Shown: positions 1 to 10,118 of the stretch, piece after piece
How the letters are laid out: each line of letters opens with the position of its first letter
Position numbering within the stretch: position 1 is the stretch's first letter
DNA from: Clostridium jeddahitimonense
GTDB taxonomy: Bacteria > Bacillota > Clostridia > Clostridiales > Clostridiaceae
Assembly (NCBI GenBank): GCA_000753455.2
Contig: LM994670.1
Coordinates: 1,411,143-1,475,142 of the forward strand
DNA: 64,000 nucleotides
Direction of reading: 5' to 3'
Position numbers and translations under genes: made by a program
Notes under the pieces: model-generated
Seen by the model: only the letters and a program-made list of their open reading frames with translations
What the model was told of the DNA's origin: nothing
Database searches by the model: none

Positions 1-816
1 CCATTAACTATTGAAGAGCAAAAAGAGATTGCAAAAATATATAGTGTTTCAGGATTGTGGAATGATGGCTATTTTATAGAAAGGCCATTTAGAGCTCCGC
101 ATCATACGATGACTAAGACAGCGCTTATTGGTGGAGGTAAGGAAATAAAGGTTGGAGAAATAACTTTAGCTCACAATGGAGTATTATTTCTAGATGAAAT
201 ATTAGAATTTAGTAATGATTTGTTAGAGGTATTGAGGCAACCGTTAGAAGATGGGATAATAAATATTTCGAGGTTAAGAGAAAGCTATACATTACCGAGT
301 AAATTTATATTAGTAGGAGCTTTTAACCCATGTAAATGTGGGCGGTTAATGGAGAATGGAAACAATTCTTCTTGTGAATGTACGGAGTATGAAAGAAGAA
401 GATATTTAAATAAGTTATCTAGGCCGTTAATGGATAGAGTTGATTTATTTAGCTTTGTTCCAAGAATAAAATATGAAGAAATTACTGACAAAAAAGACTA
501 TATAAATTCTGACAAGATGCGACAGAATGTTTTGGAAGCTGTTGAAAGACAAAATTTTAGACTGAAGGATACAAAATACAAATATAATTCTGAGATTATT
601 GGTAAAGATGTATTTAAAATATGTAACATAAGTTCTAAGGGGAAAAGAGTATTAGAGGAATACTATAATAGATACAATATAACTCTTAGGGGATATGTGA
701 AAATAATTAAACTTGCAAGAACTATAGCAGATTTAGAGTGTAGTGATGAGATAGCAGATTATCATATAATTGAGGCATTGCAATATAGGAAAAATGTTTT
801 GGGAGAAATAATATAA
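1..816 (+). CDS. YifB/ComM-type Mg-chelatase-like AAA ATPase, C-terminal part (5' end outside window)
   Basis: The frame is open from base 1 with no start codon, so only the last 271 residues are present. It reads through the chelatase-like core: RPFRAPHHT, then a Walker B-like GVLFLDEILEF, then the family's cysteine patch (NPCKCG...C.C) and the sensor region RPLMDRVDLF, ending in the C-terminal helical domain. Family knowledge: YifB/ComM proteins are hexameric AAA+ helicases; in naturally competent bacteria ComM promotes branch migration during DNA uptake. The position directly upstream of dprA (21 bp gap) is the usual clostridial arrangement. Function in this organism is inferred from the family only. 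Confidence 0.9.
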   Translation, partial: PLTIEEQKEIAKIYSVSGLWNDGYFIERPFRAPHHTMTKTALIGGGKEIKVGEITLAHNGVLFLDEILEFSNDLLEVLRQPLEDGIINISRLRESYTLPSKFILVGAFNPCKCGRLMENGNNSSCECTEYERRRYLNKLSRPLMDRVDLFSFVPRIKYEEITDKKDYINSDKMRQNVLEAVERQNFRLKDTKYKYNSEIIGKDVFKICNISSKGKRVLEEYYNRYNITLRGYVKIIKLARTIADLECSDEIADYHIIEALQYRKNVLGEII

Positions 817-837
817 CCTTAAAGGGAGTAAAGATGA

Positions 838-1893
838 ATGAGAGAGTATGAATTATGGTTTATAGTAGCGAATATTTCTAATCAAACTAAAATAGAATTA
901 ATTAAAAAGTATAATAATGAAGAAAATATTTATAATAATATTGATAGTATAGATAATTGCTACATATATAAAGGTGGAGAATATGAAAGATTAAAATCTA
1001 CTACGATAAGTCAAGGAACCGCATTGTTTCAGTATATTAACAAGAATAATATTAATTATGTAACAATAAATTCAGAGTATTATCCAGAAAGGCTAAAGGA
1101 AATAGATGATGCACCTTATGTATTATTTTATAAAGGAGATGTATCCTTATTAAATTATAATATGGTTGCTATAGTTGGATCTCGTAAAAATAGCACTTAT
1201 GGTGAGGTTGTTACTAGGCAAATCGTAGGAGAGTTAAGGAATATGGATTATGGAGTAGTAAGTGGTGTAGCCTATGGAATTGATGCTATAGCGCATAAAG
1301 AGTGTTTAAGTAGAGGGATAAAAACAATTGGGGTGCTAGGTTGTGGAATAGATATAATTTACCCAAGAGCAAATAAGTTAGTATATAATGAGATTGAAAA
1401 GAATGGATTGTTGATATCGGAATTTTTACCTAATACAAAACCGATGCCGTATAATTTTCCTAGGAGGAACCGAATAATAACAGCATTGAGTAGAGGTGTA
1501 ATAGTTATAGAAGCAACTGTTAAAAGTGGATCTTTAATAACAGTAAATTATGCATTGCAATACGGAAGAGATGTTATGGCTGTACCTGGGCCGGTTTCCA
1601 ATACTAATAGCAAAGGATGTAATTTATTGATAAGAGATGGTGCAAAAGTATTTGTTGAGCTAGATGATTTATACTATTTTCTTAATGTGATTAAAAAAGA
1701 AGAGAAAAAAATAGAAAATAATGACATAAAATTACTTTTAAATAATGTTCTAAGTAGTGAACCAATTCATTTAGATAAAATAATCCAATGTGTAAATGTT
1801 GACAGAATGGCTTTGTTTGAGTTATTATTTGAAATGCAAAATAGAAACGAAATAATTTGTTTACCAGGCAATTATTATGCGAGAATAAATTAA
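838..1893 (+). CDS. dprA: DNA-processing protein DprA
   Basis: 351 residues. The Rossmann-like DprA core is clear: VAIVGSRKNSTYGE, SGVAYGIDAIAHKECL, GCGIDIIYPRAN, then PRRNRIITALSRGVIVIEA and GSLITVNYALQYGRDVMAVPG, followed by a C-terminal winged-helix-like tail. The family loads RecA onto incoming single-stranded DNA during transformation; in clostridia its role is less clear. A second ATG lies at 834 in another frame; ATG 838 follows a purine-rich AAAGGGAG site at about 821. It follows the yifB-type gene closely and precedes topA, so the three are probably cotranscribed. Confidence 0.93.
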   Translation: MREYELWFIVANISNQTKIELIKKYNNEENIYNNIDSIDNCYIYKGGEYERLKSTTISQGTALFQYINKNNINYVTINSEYYPERLKEIDDAPYVLFYKGDVSLLNYNMVAIVGSRKNSTYGEVVTRQIVGELRNMDYGVVSGVAYGIDAIAHKECLSRGIKTIGVLGCGIDIIYPRANKLVYNEIEKNGLLISEFLPNTKPMPYNFPRRNRIITALSRGVIVIEATVKSGSLITVNYALQYGRDVMAVPGPVSNTNSKGCNLLIRDGAKVFVELDDLYYFLNVIKKEEKKIENNDIKLLLNNVLSSEPIHLDKIIQCVNVDRMALFELLFEMQNRNEIICLPGNYYARIN

Positions 1894-1901
1894 TGATAAA
1901 T

Positions 1902-1945
1902 GGGGGTGAAGAACTCCTAAAATAAGTGAAATAGGAGTTTGTGAA
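1902..1945 (+). promoter_or_regulatory. topA translation-initiation hairpin
   Basis: An upstream SD-like GGGGGTGA (1902-1909) is followed by the inverted repeat AACTCCTA (1912-1919) / TAGGAGTT (1932-1939) with a 12-nt loop, then ATG at 1946. The right arm carries AGGAG (1933-1937) at ideal SD spacing from the ATG, so the hairpin would hide that SD. Whether it is regulatory is inference. Confidence 0.45.
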
Positions 1946-4030
1946 ATGGGCCAAAAACTTGTTATAGTGGAATCACCTGCTAAAGCTAAAACAATAGGGA
2001 AATATTTGGGAAAAAATTATATTGTTGAAGCTTCAATGGGGCATGTAAGAGATTTACCTAAAAGTAAATTAGGTGTTGATATAGAGGATAATTTTACTCC
2101 GAAGTATATTACAATACGAGGAAAAGGTGAATTAATAGATAAATTAAAAAAGAGTGCAAAAAAAGCAGATAAAATATATCTGGCAACTGACCCTGATAGA
2201 GAGGGAGAAGCTATTTCATGGCATTTAGCAAATATTTTAAAGATATCACCTGAAGATAGTTGTAGAATAGTATTTAATGAAATAACTAAAACGGCGGTAA
2301 AATCTTCAATAAAAGAAGCTAGAGCGATAGATCAAAGTTTAGTAGATGCTCAACAAGCGAGAAGAATATTAGATAGATTGGTAGGGTATGAAATTAGTCC
2401 TATTTTATGGAGAAATGTAAAGTGGGGACTAAGTGCTGGTAGAGTTCAATCTGCAGCTTTAAAGCTTATTTGTGATAGGGAAGAGGAAGTTAAAGCATTT
2501 ATACCAAAGGAGTTTTGGACTGTAGATGTAGTACTTAAAAAAGATAAAAAGAAATTTCCTGTTAAACTATTAAGATATAAAGATAAGAAGATAGAGATAG
2601 ATTGTAAAGGTGAGGCTGATAGAATAATTCAAGATTTATCAAAGGATAAATATAGAGTTTCTGCTGTTAAAAAGGGAAAGAAAATGAAGAATCCATTACC
2701 ACCTTTTACTACTAGTACATTACAACAAGATGCATCTAGAAAGTTGAATTTTGTTACTAAGAGAACTATGTCTATAGCGCAAGCGTTATATGAAGGTGTT
2801 GAGGTTAAAGGTTATGGAACTGTCGGTTTAATTACTTATATGAGAACAGATTCTGTAAGAATTTCTGAAGAGGCTCAAGGAAAAGCCCGTGAATTCATTA
2901 CTAATAGCTATGGAGAAGAATATACACCAAGTGCTCCTAGAAATTATAAAAGCAAAAAAAATATACAAGATGCTCATGAAGCTATAAGACCTTCTTATGT
3001 TGAAATAACACCGGAAGTAGCGAAAAGTAATTTAACTCCAGAGCAATATAAGTTATATACATTGATTTGGCAGAGATTTGTGGCTAGTCAGATGGCTGCT
3101 TGTGAATTAAATACTAATAGTATTGATATAACTAATGGAGATTATAAGTTTAGAGCAACTGGTTCAACAATGAAGTTTGATGGGTTTATGAAAGTATATG
3201 ATTATACAACTGAAGATGAAGAGAGTGATGTATTATTACCAGAGTTAGAAGAAAATGAAGTGTTAGCTTCTAATTCAGTTGACGGTAAGCAACATTTTAC
3301 GCAACCGCCTGCTAGATACACAGAAGCTTCTTTTGTAAAGCTATTAGAGGAAAAAGGAATAGGAAGACCAAGTACTTATGTGCCAACTATATCGACTTTA
3401 TTAAGTAGAGAGTATATAGTAAGAGAAAAGAAAAATTTAATACCAACAGAGTTAGGATTTATAGTTAATAATATAGTGTCAGATTATTTTAAACAAATAG
3501 TAGATGTAGATTTTACTGCTGATATGGAAAGAAAATTAGATGATATAGAAGAGGGAAGTGAATCTTGGACTGAAGTTGTAGCAGAGTTCTTTGCACCTTT
3601 AAAAATAGCTATAGATAAAGCTGAAAAAGAAGTTTCAAAAGTAGTTATTGAAGATAAGGTAAGTGATGTTCCTTGTGATAAGTGTGGAAGAATGATGGTT
3701 ATAAAGCATGGAAGATATGGAGATTTTCTAGCATGTCCAGGATATCCAGACTGTAAAAACGCTAAGCCTATAGTTGAGGAATTAGATGTCCCTTGTCCTA
3801 AATGTGGTGGAAAAATTTTAGCAAGAAAAAGCAAGAAGGGTAAAAAGTTTTTTGGATGTTCAAATTATCCAAATTGTGATTTTGTAAGTTGGAATGAACC
3901 GTTAAATGAAAAATGTGATAAGTGCGGAGCTTATATGGTGTTAAAATTTAGTAAGACAAAAGGAAAATACGCCCAATGCTCTAACACTGAATGTAATGAA
4001 ACTAAAAAAATAGAAGATAAGCCAGAATAG
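1946..4030 (+). CDS. topA: DNA topoisomerase I (type IA)
   Basis: 694 residues, full length. The N-terminal Toprim domain has VESPAKAKTIGKYLG and the acidic triad region DPDREGEAISWHLA. The breakage-reunion domain carries the active-site tyrosine in GLITYMRTDS and the motif GIGRPSTYVPTI. The C-terminus has three four-cysteine zinc ribbons (starting CDKCGRM, CPKCGG and CDKCGAY). The enzyme relaxes negative supercoils by single-strand passage. It lies 52 bp after dprA, with a hairpin between the two that covers its likely SD. Confidence 0.98.
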   Translation: MGQKLVIVESPAKAKTIGKYLGKNYIVEASMGHVRDLPKSKLGVDIEDNFTPKYITIRGKGELIDKLKKSAKKADKIYLATDPDREGEAISWHLANILKISPEDSCRIVFNEITKTAVKSSIKEARAIDQSLVDAQQARRILDRLVGYEISPILWRNVKWGLSAGRVQSAALKLICDREEEVKAFIPKEFWTVDVVLKKDKKKFPVKLLRYKDKKIEIDCKGEADRIIQDLSKDKYRVSAVKKGKKMKNPLPPFTTSTLQQDASRKLNFVTKRTMSIAQALYEGVEVKGYGTVGLITYMRTDSVRISEEAQGKAREFITNSYGEEYTPSAPRNYKSKKNIQDAHEAIRPSYVEITPEVAKSNLTPEQYKLYTLIWQRFVASQMAACELNTNSIDITNGDYKFRATGSTMKFDGFMKVYDYTTEDEESDVLLPELEENEVLASNSVDGKQHFTQPPARYTEASFVKLLEEKGIGRPSTYVPTISTLLSREYIVREKKNLIPTELGFIVNNIVSDYFKQIVDVDFTADMERKLDDIEEGSESWTEVVAEFFAPLKIAIDKAEKEVSKVVIEDKVSDVPCDKCGRMMVIKHGRYGDFLACPGYPDCKNAKPIVEELDVPCPKCGGKILARKSKKGKKFFGCSNYPNCDFVSWNEPLNEKCDKCGAYMVLKFSKTKGKYAQCSNTECNETKKIEDKPE

Positions 4031-4073
4031 AGAAAAGCCTTAATTTAACCTTGTCGAAAATATGTAAAAAATG

Positions 4074-4102
4074 TTGAAATGTTTATTTGCTTATGTTAGT
4101 AT
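4074..4102 (+). promoter_or_regulatory. Predicted sigma-A promoter of codY
   Basis: -35 TTGAAA (4074-4079), 17-bp spacer, -10 TAGTAT (4097-4102) preceded by an extended TGt element. A 9-bp inverted repeat, TTTAACCTT (4044-4052) and AAGGTTAAA (4150-4158), flanks the region. A weak match to the CodY box lies in the leader near 4126-4137, which would fit autoregulation but is not convincing alone. Confidence 0.55.
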
Positions 4103-4175
4103 GATTATATCTATGAGAATTAAGCTATTTAGAAAATTTAGAATATTATAAGGTTAAATGAGGGGAATGATATTG

Positions 4176-4952
4176 ATGTCATCATTATTAGATAAGACGA
4201 GAAAGTTAAATAGAATATTACAAAAGGGCGGAACTGAACCAGTAGCATTTGAAGATATATGTTCACTTTTAAGTGAAGTGCTTTGTGCTAATGTTTATAT
4301 AATAAGTAGAAAAGGTAAAATTTTAGGACATACTTTTTTAGAAAACTTCGAATGTGAAATAATGAGAAACTATGTAGTTAATGACAAAATGTTCCCAGGA
4401 ATATACAATGATGATTTATTAAGTGCATCACAAACTATATCTAATATTAAGAATAAAGGATTATGCGTCTTTGAGGGTGAAGGACAATGTCCAATGAGAG
4501 ATAAAATTTCAACTGTTGTGCCTATAATTGGAAACAGAGAAAAGTTAGGAACATTACTTCTTGCTAGATTTGGTGAGGAATTTACAGATGAAGATTTAGT
4601 TTTAGCAGAATATAGTGCTACTGTGGTAGGAATGGAAATACTAAGAGCTAAGCAAGATGAATTAGAAGAAGAAGCTAGAAAGAAAGCTGTGGTTCAATTA
4701 GCAATTGGAACATTATCTTATTCAGAACTTGAAGCTATTGAACATATATTTAATGAATTAGAAGGAAATGAAGGATTATTAGTTGCTTCAAAAATTGCTG
4801 ATAAAGTTGGAATTACTAGAAGTGTAATTGTTAATGCTTTAAGAAAGTTTGAAAGTGCTGGAGTAATTGAGTCAAGGTCTTTAGGTATGAAGGGAACTCA
4901 TATTAAGATTTTAAATGAAAAGCTAATTTATGAATTAAAAAAGATGAAATAA
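4176..4952 (+). CDS. codY: GTP-sensing global transcriptional regulator CodY
   Basis: 258 residues from ATG 4176, the usual CodY length. An in-frame ATG lies at 4158, but AGGGG (4161-4165) sits 10 nt before 4176 and the family N-terminus begins with the [14 protein letters not shown] motif. The N-terminal GAF domain (about 1-155) binds branched-chain amino acids. A long linker helix leads to a C-terminal winged helix ([26 protein letters not shown]) that contacts DNA. CodY with GTP and branched-chain amino acids represses many nutrient-limitation genes in Firmicutes. It is monocistronic here, with its own promoter and terminator. Confidence 0.97.
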   Translation: MSSLLDKTRKLNRILQKGGTEPVAFEDICSLLSEVLCANVYIISRKGKILGHTFLENFECEIMRNYVVNDKMFPGIYNDDLLSASQTISNIKNKGLCVFEGEGQCPMRDKISTVVPIIGNREKLGTLLLARFGEEFTDEDLVLAEYSATVVGMEILRAKQDELEEEARKKAVVQLAIGTLSYSELEAIEHIFNELEGNEGLLVASKIADKVGITRSVIVNALRKFESAGVIESRSLGMKGTHIKILNEKLIYELKKMK

Positions 4953-4983
4953 AAAAAGCTGTGTATTTCACAGCTTTTTTTAT
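4952..4983 (+). terminator. Intrinsic terminator of codY
   Basis: Stem GCTGTG (4958-4963) / CACAGC (4969-4974), extended by an A run on the left pairing with the T run on the right, and followed by TTTTTTT. Confidence 0.9.
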
Positions 4984-5080
4984 ATGAAAAAATTATTATA
5001 ATTATTTTTATAAAATTTAGGCAATAATAATAAAAGTAGAGAACTATTATATAAAGATTAAAAAAGTTGAAAAATTTTTA

Positions 5081-5109
5081 TTGCTAGGATATATAGCATG
5101 TGTTATACT
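5081..5109 (+). promoter_or_regulatory. Sigma-A promoter of the rpsB-tsf unit
   Basis: -35 TTGCTA (5081-5086), 17-bp spacer, -10 TATACT (5104-5109) with an extended TGt (5101-5103). The predicted start near 5116 gives a leader of about 100 nt. Confidence 0.75.
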
Positions 5110-5143
5110 ATCCTAGGTAACAAAATACACACATAGTCCAATA

Positions 5144-5176
5144 AATAAAGTTGGTGCCTTATAAGGAAACTTTATT
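5144..5176 (+). promoter_or_regulatory. Structured rpsB mRNA leader (possible S2 autoregulatory element)
   Basis: A perfect 9-bp stem AATAAAGTT (5144-5152) / AACTTTATT (5168-5176) encloses GGTG and the self-complementary CCTTATAAGG (5157-5166). Ribosomal protein operons are often controlled by such leaders; S2 binding here is inference. Confidence 0.4.
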
Positions 5177-5216
5177 AAAATGAAGACTGTGGAGGAAAAA
5201 ACCAGGAGGTAACAAA

Positions 5217-5918
5217 ATGTCAGTTATATCAATGAAACAATTATTAGAAGCTGGAGTTCACTTTGGACACCAAACTAGAAGATGGAACCCTAAGATGGCT
5301 CCTTATATATTCACAGAAAGAAATGGAATATATATAATCGATCTTCAAAAAACAGTTAAAAAGGTTGAGGAAGCTTATAACTTCATAAGAGAAGTATCTG
5401 CAGAAGGAAAAGATATCCTTTTCGTAGGAACTAAGAAGCAAGCTCAAGAAGCTATCCAAGAAGAAGCTATAAGATCAAACATGCACTTCGTTAACAACAG
5501 ATGGTTAGGTGGTATGTTAACTAACTTTAAGACTATAAGAACTAGAATAGCTAGATTAGAAAAGTTACAAAAAATGGAAGAAGACGGAACTTTTGAAGTT
5601 TTACCTAAGAAAGAAGTTATAAAATTAAAAGGTGAAATGGAAAAATTAGAAAATAACCTTGGTGGTATCAGAAACTTAGACGTTAACAACATTGGAGCTA
5701 TGTTCGTAGTAGACCCAAGAAAAGAAAAGAACGCTATATCTGAAGCTAAGATTTTAGGAATCCCAGTAGTAGCTATAGTTGATACAAACTGTGATCCAGA
5801 AGAAGTAGATTACGTAATTCCAGGTAACGATGATGCAATAAGAGCTGTTAAATTAATAACTGCTAAACTTGCTGATGGAATTATCGAAGCTAGACAAGGT
5901 GAACAATTAGCTGAATAA
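5217..5918 (+). CDS. rpsB: 30S ribosomal protein S2
   Basis: 233 residues. It shows the S2 signatures [22 protein letters not shown] near the start, [12 protein letters not shown] in the middle and [26 protein letters not shown] towards the end. It starts at ATG 5217 behind AGGAGGT. It assembles late on the head of the 30S subunit and is needed for S1-type mRNA binding in organisms that have S1. First gene of the rpsB-tsf unit behind a strong extended -10 promoter and a structured leader. Codon use leans towards C-ending codons, as expected for a highly expressed gene. Confidence 0.98.
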   Translation: MSVISMKQLLEAGVHFGHQTRRWNPKMAPYIFTERNGIYIIDLQKTVKKVEEAYNFIREVSAEGKDILFVGTKKQAQEAIQEEAIRSNMHFVNNRWLGGMLTNFKTIRTRIARLEKLQKMEEDGTFEVLPKKEVIKLKGEMEKLENNLGGIRNLDVNNIGAMFVVDPRKEKNAISEAKILGIPVVAIVDTNCDPEEVDYVIPGNDDAIRAVKLITAKLADGIIEARQGEQLAE

Positions 5919-5937
5919 TATTTTAAGAGGTAGGTGA

Positions 5938-5958
5938 GGGTAACTTCATTTACCTTTT
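5938..5958 (+). terminator. Weak hairpin between rpsB and tsf (possible attenuator)
   Basis: GGTAA (5939-5943) pairs with TTACC (5950-5954), followed by TTTT. Only 5 bp, so partial termination or processing is possible but unproven. Confidence 0.25.
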
Positions 5959-6002
5959 AACCTAAAATATGGTTTACATTTAATGTTAAGGAGGAATTTA
6001 GG

Positions 6003-7695
<1,693 letters not shown>

Positions 7696-7709
7696 TAAGG
7701 AGGTAAAAT

Positions 7710-8267
7710 ATGATTAAAGACATAATTAATAATGCGGAATCTAAAATGAAAAAAACTGTTTCAGTTTTAACTTCAGATTTATCAACAATGAAAGCTGGAA
7801 GAGCAAATCCAACAATGCTTGATAGAATTTTTGTGGACTATTACGGAAGTCAATGCCAATTATCTCAAGTAGCAAATATTTCTGCTCCAGAAGCAAGAAT
7901 GTTGGTTATTACTCCATGGGAGAAACCATTATTAAAGGAAATAGAAAAAGCTATATTAAAGTCAGATTTAGGAATAAATCCTTCAAGTGATGGATCAGTA
8001 ATTAGATTATTAGTTCCAGAATTAACAGAAGAGACAAGAAAGAAGCTTGTTAAAAACGTTAAGTCTGTTGGTGAAGAAGCTAAAATAGCTATAAGATCTA
8101 TAAGAAGAGATGCTAATGAAAAAATTAAAGCGTTAAAGAAAGATGGACACTTATCTGATGATGAAGTTAAAAAGGCTGAAGAAGGCGTTCAAAAGAAGAC
8201 TGATTTATTCGTTAAAGAAATAGACGGAATAATAGTAGCTAAGGAAAAAGAGATTATGTCAATTTAA
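7710..8267 (+). CDS. frr: Ribosome recycling factor
   Basis: 185 residues, the normal length. Recognisable stretches are MKAGRANPTMLDRIFVDYYG, ANISAPEARMLVITPW and VRLL-like VIRLLVPELTEETRKKLVK, ending in a long helical hairpin domain (RRDANEKIKALKKDGHLSDDEVKK). With EF-G it splits the post-termination ribosome. ATG follows AAGGAGGT. Cotranscribed with pyrH and closed by a terminator. Confidence 0.98.
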   Translation: MIKDIINNAESKMKKTVSVLTSDLSTMKAGRANPTMLDRIFVDYYGSQCQLSQVANISAPEARMLVITPWEKPLLKEIEKAILKSDLGINPSSDGSVIRLLVPELTEETRKKLVKNVKSVGEEAKIAIRSIRRDANEKIKALKKDGHLSDDEVKKAEEGVQKKTDLFVKEIDGIIVAKEKEIMSI

Positions 8268-8292
8268 AACCTGCTATTTAGCAGGTTTTTTT
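8268..8292 (+). terminator. Intrinsic terminator after frr
   Basis: AACCTGC (8268-8274), loop TATTTA, GCAGGTT (8281-8287) running into a T tract. Confidence 0.9.
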
Positions 8293-8340
8293 CCATAATA
8301 TATTTTTCAAAAGTTGCTTTGTGATAAAGGAGAGTTAAAT

Positions 8341-9096
8341 ATGCTTAAGTTGTTTAAGAAGGATAAAGAGAATAAAGAAGAGATTCAACTTGATTTTGAT
8401 AATATCCCTAAGCATATAGCTATAATTATGGATGGAAATGGAAGATGGGCTAAACAAAGAAAGCTTCCAAGATCAATGGGACACAAAGCTGGTGTTGAAA
8501 CTATTAGAAGAATCCTTAAAGAAGCTGATAGATTAGGTGTAAAATATATTACTTTATATGCATTTTCTACAGAAAATTGGAAAAGACCAAAAGATGAAGT
8601 AGATGCATTAATGAAATTATTAGTACAATATTTAACTAATGAAGTAGAAGGTTTACATCAAAATGGAGTAATTTTAAGAATTTTAGGTGATATTAATGCT
8701 TTACCAGGCGCTGTTAAAGAAAAAATTTGCGAAGCAATAGATTTAACAAAAAATAATAAAGGTATAGTCTTAAATGTTGCGTTTAATTATGGTGGTAGAA
8801 ATGAAATAGTTAGAGCTATAAAAAATATAGTTTCTGATGTAGAGTCTGGAAATGTGAACGAGGAAAATATAGACGAAAATTTAATAAGCAATTACTTATA
8901 TACAAAAGACTCTCCAGATCCGGATTTAATCATAAGACCTTCAGGAGAGCAAAGAATAAGTAACTTTTTATTATGGCAATGCGCTTATTCAGAATTCTGG
9001 TACTCTAATGTAAATTGGCCTGATTTTAGTGAAAGTGATTTACAAAAGGCTATTTATGATTATCAAAACAGAGATAGAAGATTTGGTGGAGTATAA
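8341..9096 (+). CDS. uppS: Isoprenyl (undecaprenyl diphosphate) synthase
   Basis: 251 residues from ATG 8341, chosen because AAAGGAGAG precedes it; an in-frame TTG at 8314 has no SD. Cis-prenyltransferase signatures: HIAIIMDGNGRWAK with the catalytic Asp, GHKAGVE, FSTENWKRP, and RPSGEQRISNFLLWQCAYSEFW. It makes the C55 lipid carrier for peptidoglycan and other envelope polymers from FPP and IPP. It leads into cdsA 17 bp later. Confidence 0.97.
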   Translation: MLKLFKKDKENKEEIQLDFDNIPKHIAIIMDGNGRWAKQRKLPRSMGHKAGVETIRRILKEADRLGVKYITLYAFSTENWKRPKDEVDALMKLLVQYLTNEVEGLHQNGVILRILGDINALPGAVKEKICEAIDLTKNNKGIVLNVAFNYGGRNEIVRAIKNIVSDVESGNVNEENIDENLISNYLYTKDSPDPDLIIRPSGEQRISNFLLWQCAYSEFWYSNVNWPDFSESDLQKAIYDYQNRDRRFGGV

Positions 9097-9113
9097 TAAT
9101 TGAGGTGGAAATA

Positions 9114-9908
9114 TTGAAATCAAATAGTAGATATTTAGGAGCGTTAATACTTGCACCCCTATTAATATTTGTATTTTTGGGGGGAATGCCGTTAAAGCTA
9201 TTCACAATAGTAATTTCAGCCATTGGATTATACGAATTTTATAATGCTCTTAAAAGCAAGGAAATAAATTCATTACCTATAATAGGATACATTCTATTAG
9301 CTATATATTATTTAATCAATAATAATTTCGAAAATATAATGTATATACTTATATTTGTAACAGTAATAGCATTGATAATTCCAGTTATAGACTTAAAATA
9401 TTCGTTTATGGATGTAGCTGTAACTATTTTAGGGTTTATATATGTAGGAATATTATTTAGCTTTTTACCTATCATTAATAATAAGATAGGAGGACAATAT
9501 TTAATATGGTTAGTATTTATCGGATCTTGGCTTTGTGATACCTTAGCTTATTATAGTGGTAAATATTTAGGAAAGAAAAAATTATGTCCAAAAGTTAGTC
9601 CTAAGAAAACTATTGCTGGTGCATTAGGAGGATTCCTAGGGAGTGTTATTGGCTGTGGAGTTTTTGGAATAATTATCGGCCAATATGTACCTGGAGTAGA
9701 TTTAATACATTACTTTTTAATTGGTGCTTTATGTGGAATTATGGGACAGTTTGGAGATTTAGTAGCATCATCAGTTAAAAGAGCTGTTGGAATTAAAGAT
9801 TATGGAAATATAATACCTGGACATGGTGGAATATTAGACAGATTTGACTCTATTTTATTTAATGGGATGGTAGTATTTTATTACTTAACTTTTATTGTTA
9901 AAATATAA
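9114..9908 (+). CDS. cdsA: Phosphatidate cytidylyltransferase (CDP-diglyceride synthase)
   Basis: 264 residues if started at TTG 9114. GTG 9105 is in frame, but it is itself part of the GAGGTGG SD (9103-9108), so TTG is more likely. Several membrane helices precede the signature SPKKTIAGALGGFLG and the C-terminal motif IKDYGNIIPGHGGILDRFDSILF. It makes CDP-diacylglycerol from phosphatidate and CTP at the membrane. Downstream of uppS, as in many Firmicutes. Confidence 0.95.
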   Translation: MKSNSRYLGALILAPLLIFVFLGGMPLKLFTIVISAIGLYEFYNALKSKEINSLPIIGYILLAIYYLINNNFENIMYILIFVTVIALIIPVIDLKYSFMDVAVTILGFIYVGILFSFLPIINNKIGGQYLIWLVFIGSWLCDTLAYYSGKYLGKKKLCPKVSPKKTIAGALGGFLGSVIGCGVFGIIIGQYVPGVDLIHYFLIGALCGIMGQFGDLVASSVKRAVGIKDYGNIIPGHGGILDRFDSILFNGMVVFYYLTFIVKI

Positions 9909-9959
9909 ATAATGCTAAAATAGGAGCTATTTTTAATGGCTCCTATTTTAGTATTATTT
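9908..9959 (+). terminator. Long hairpin terminator after cdsA
   Basis: About 20 bp of pairing between 9908-9927 and 9939-9958 with one G-T wobble, an 11-nt loop, and only a short T-rich tail. Confidence 0.7.
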
Positions 9960-10021
9960 ATATGAAAAATAAGTAATGTATTAGCGAGTTTAATTATATA
10001 ATTAAAAGAAGGTAACAATAA

Positions 10022-10050
10022 TTGTTTTTCTATACGGAATAATATAAAAT
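10022..10050 (+). promoter_or_regulatory. Possible promoter upstream of dxr
   Basis: TTGTTT (10022-10027), 17 bp, TAAAAT (10045-10050). The region 9960-10118 is very AT-rich, so this is only a candidate. Confidence 0.3.
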
Positions 10051-10118
10051 GTTTATAAGGAATTACATAATTTATATTGTTTAGTAAAACATATAAATTT
10101 TAAACGTAGGAGGTAAAG

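Noticed and set aside
4126..4137. CodY box in the codY leader
   Set aside because: Only about 11 of 15 positions fit the published consensus, which is not better than chance in AT-rich DNA.
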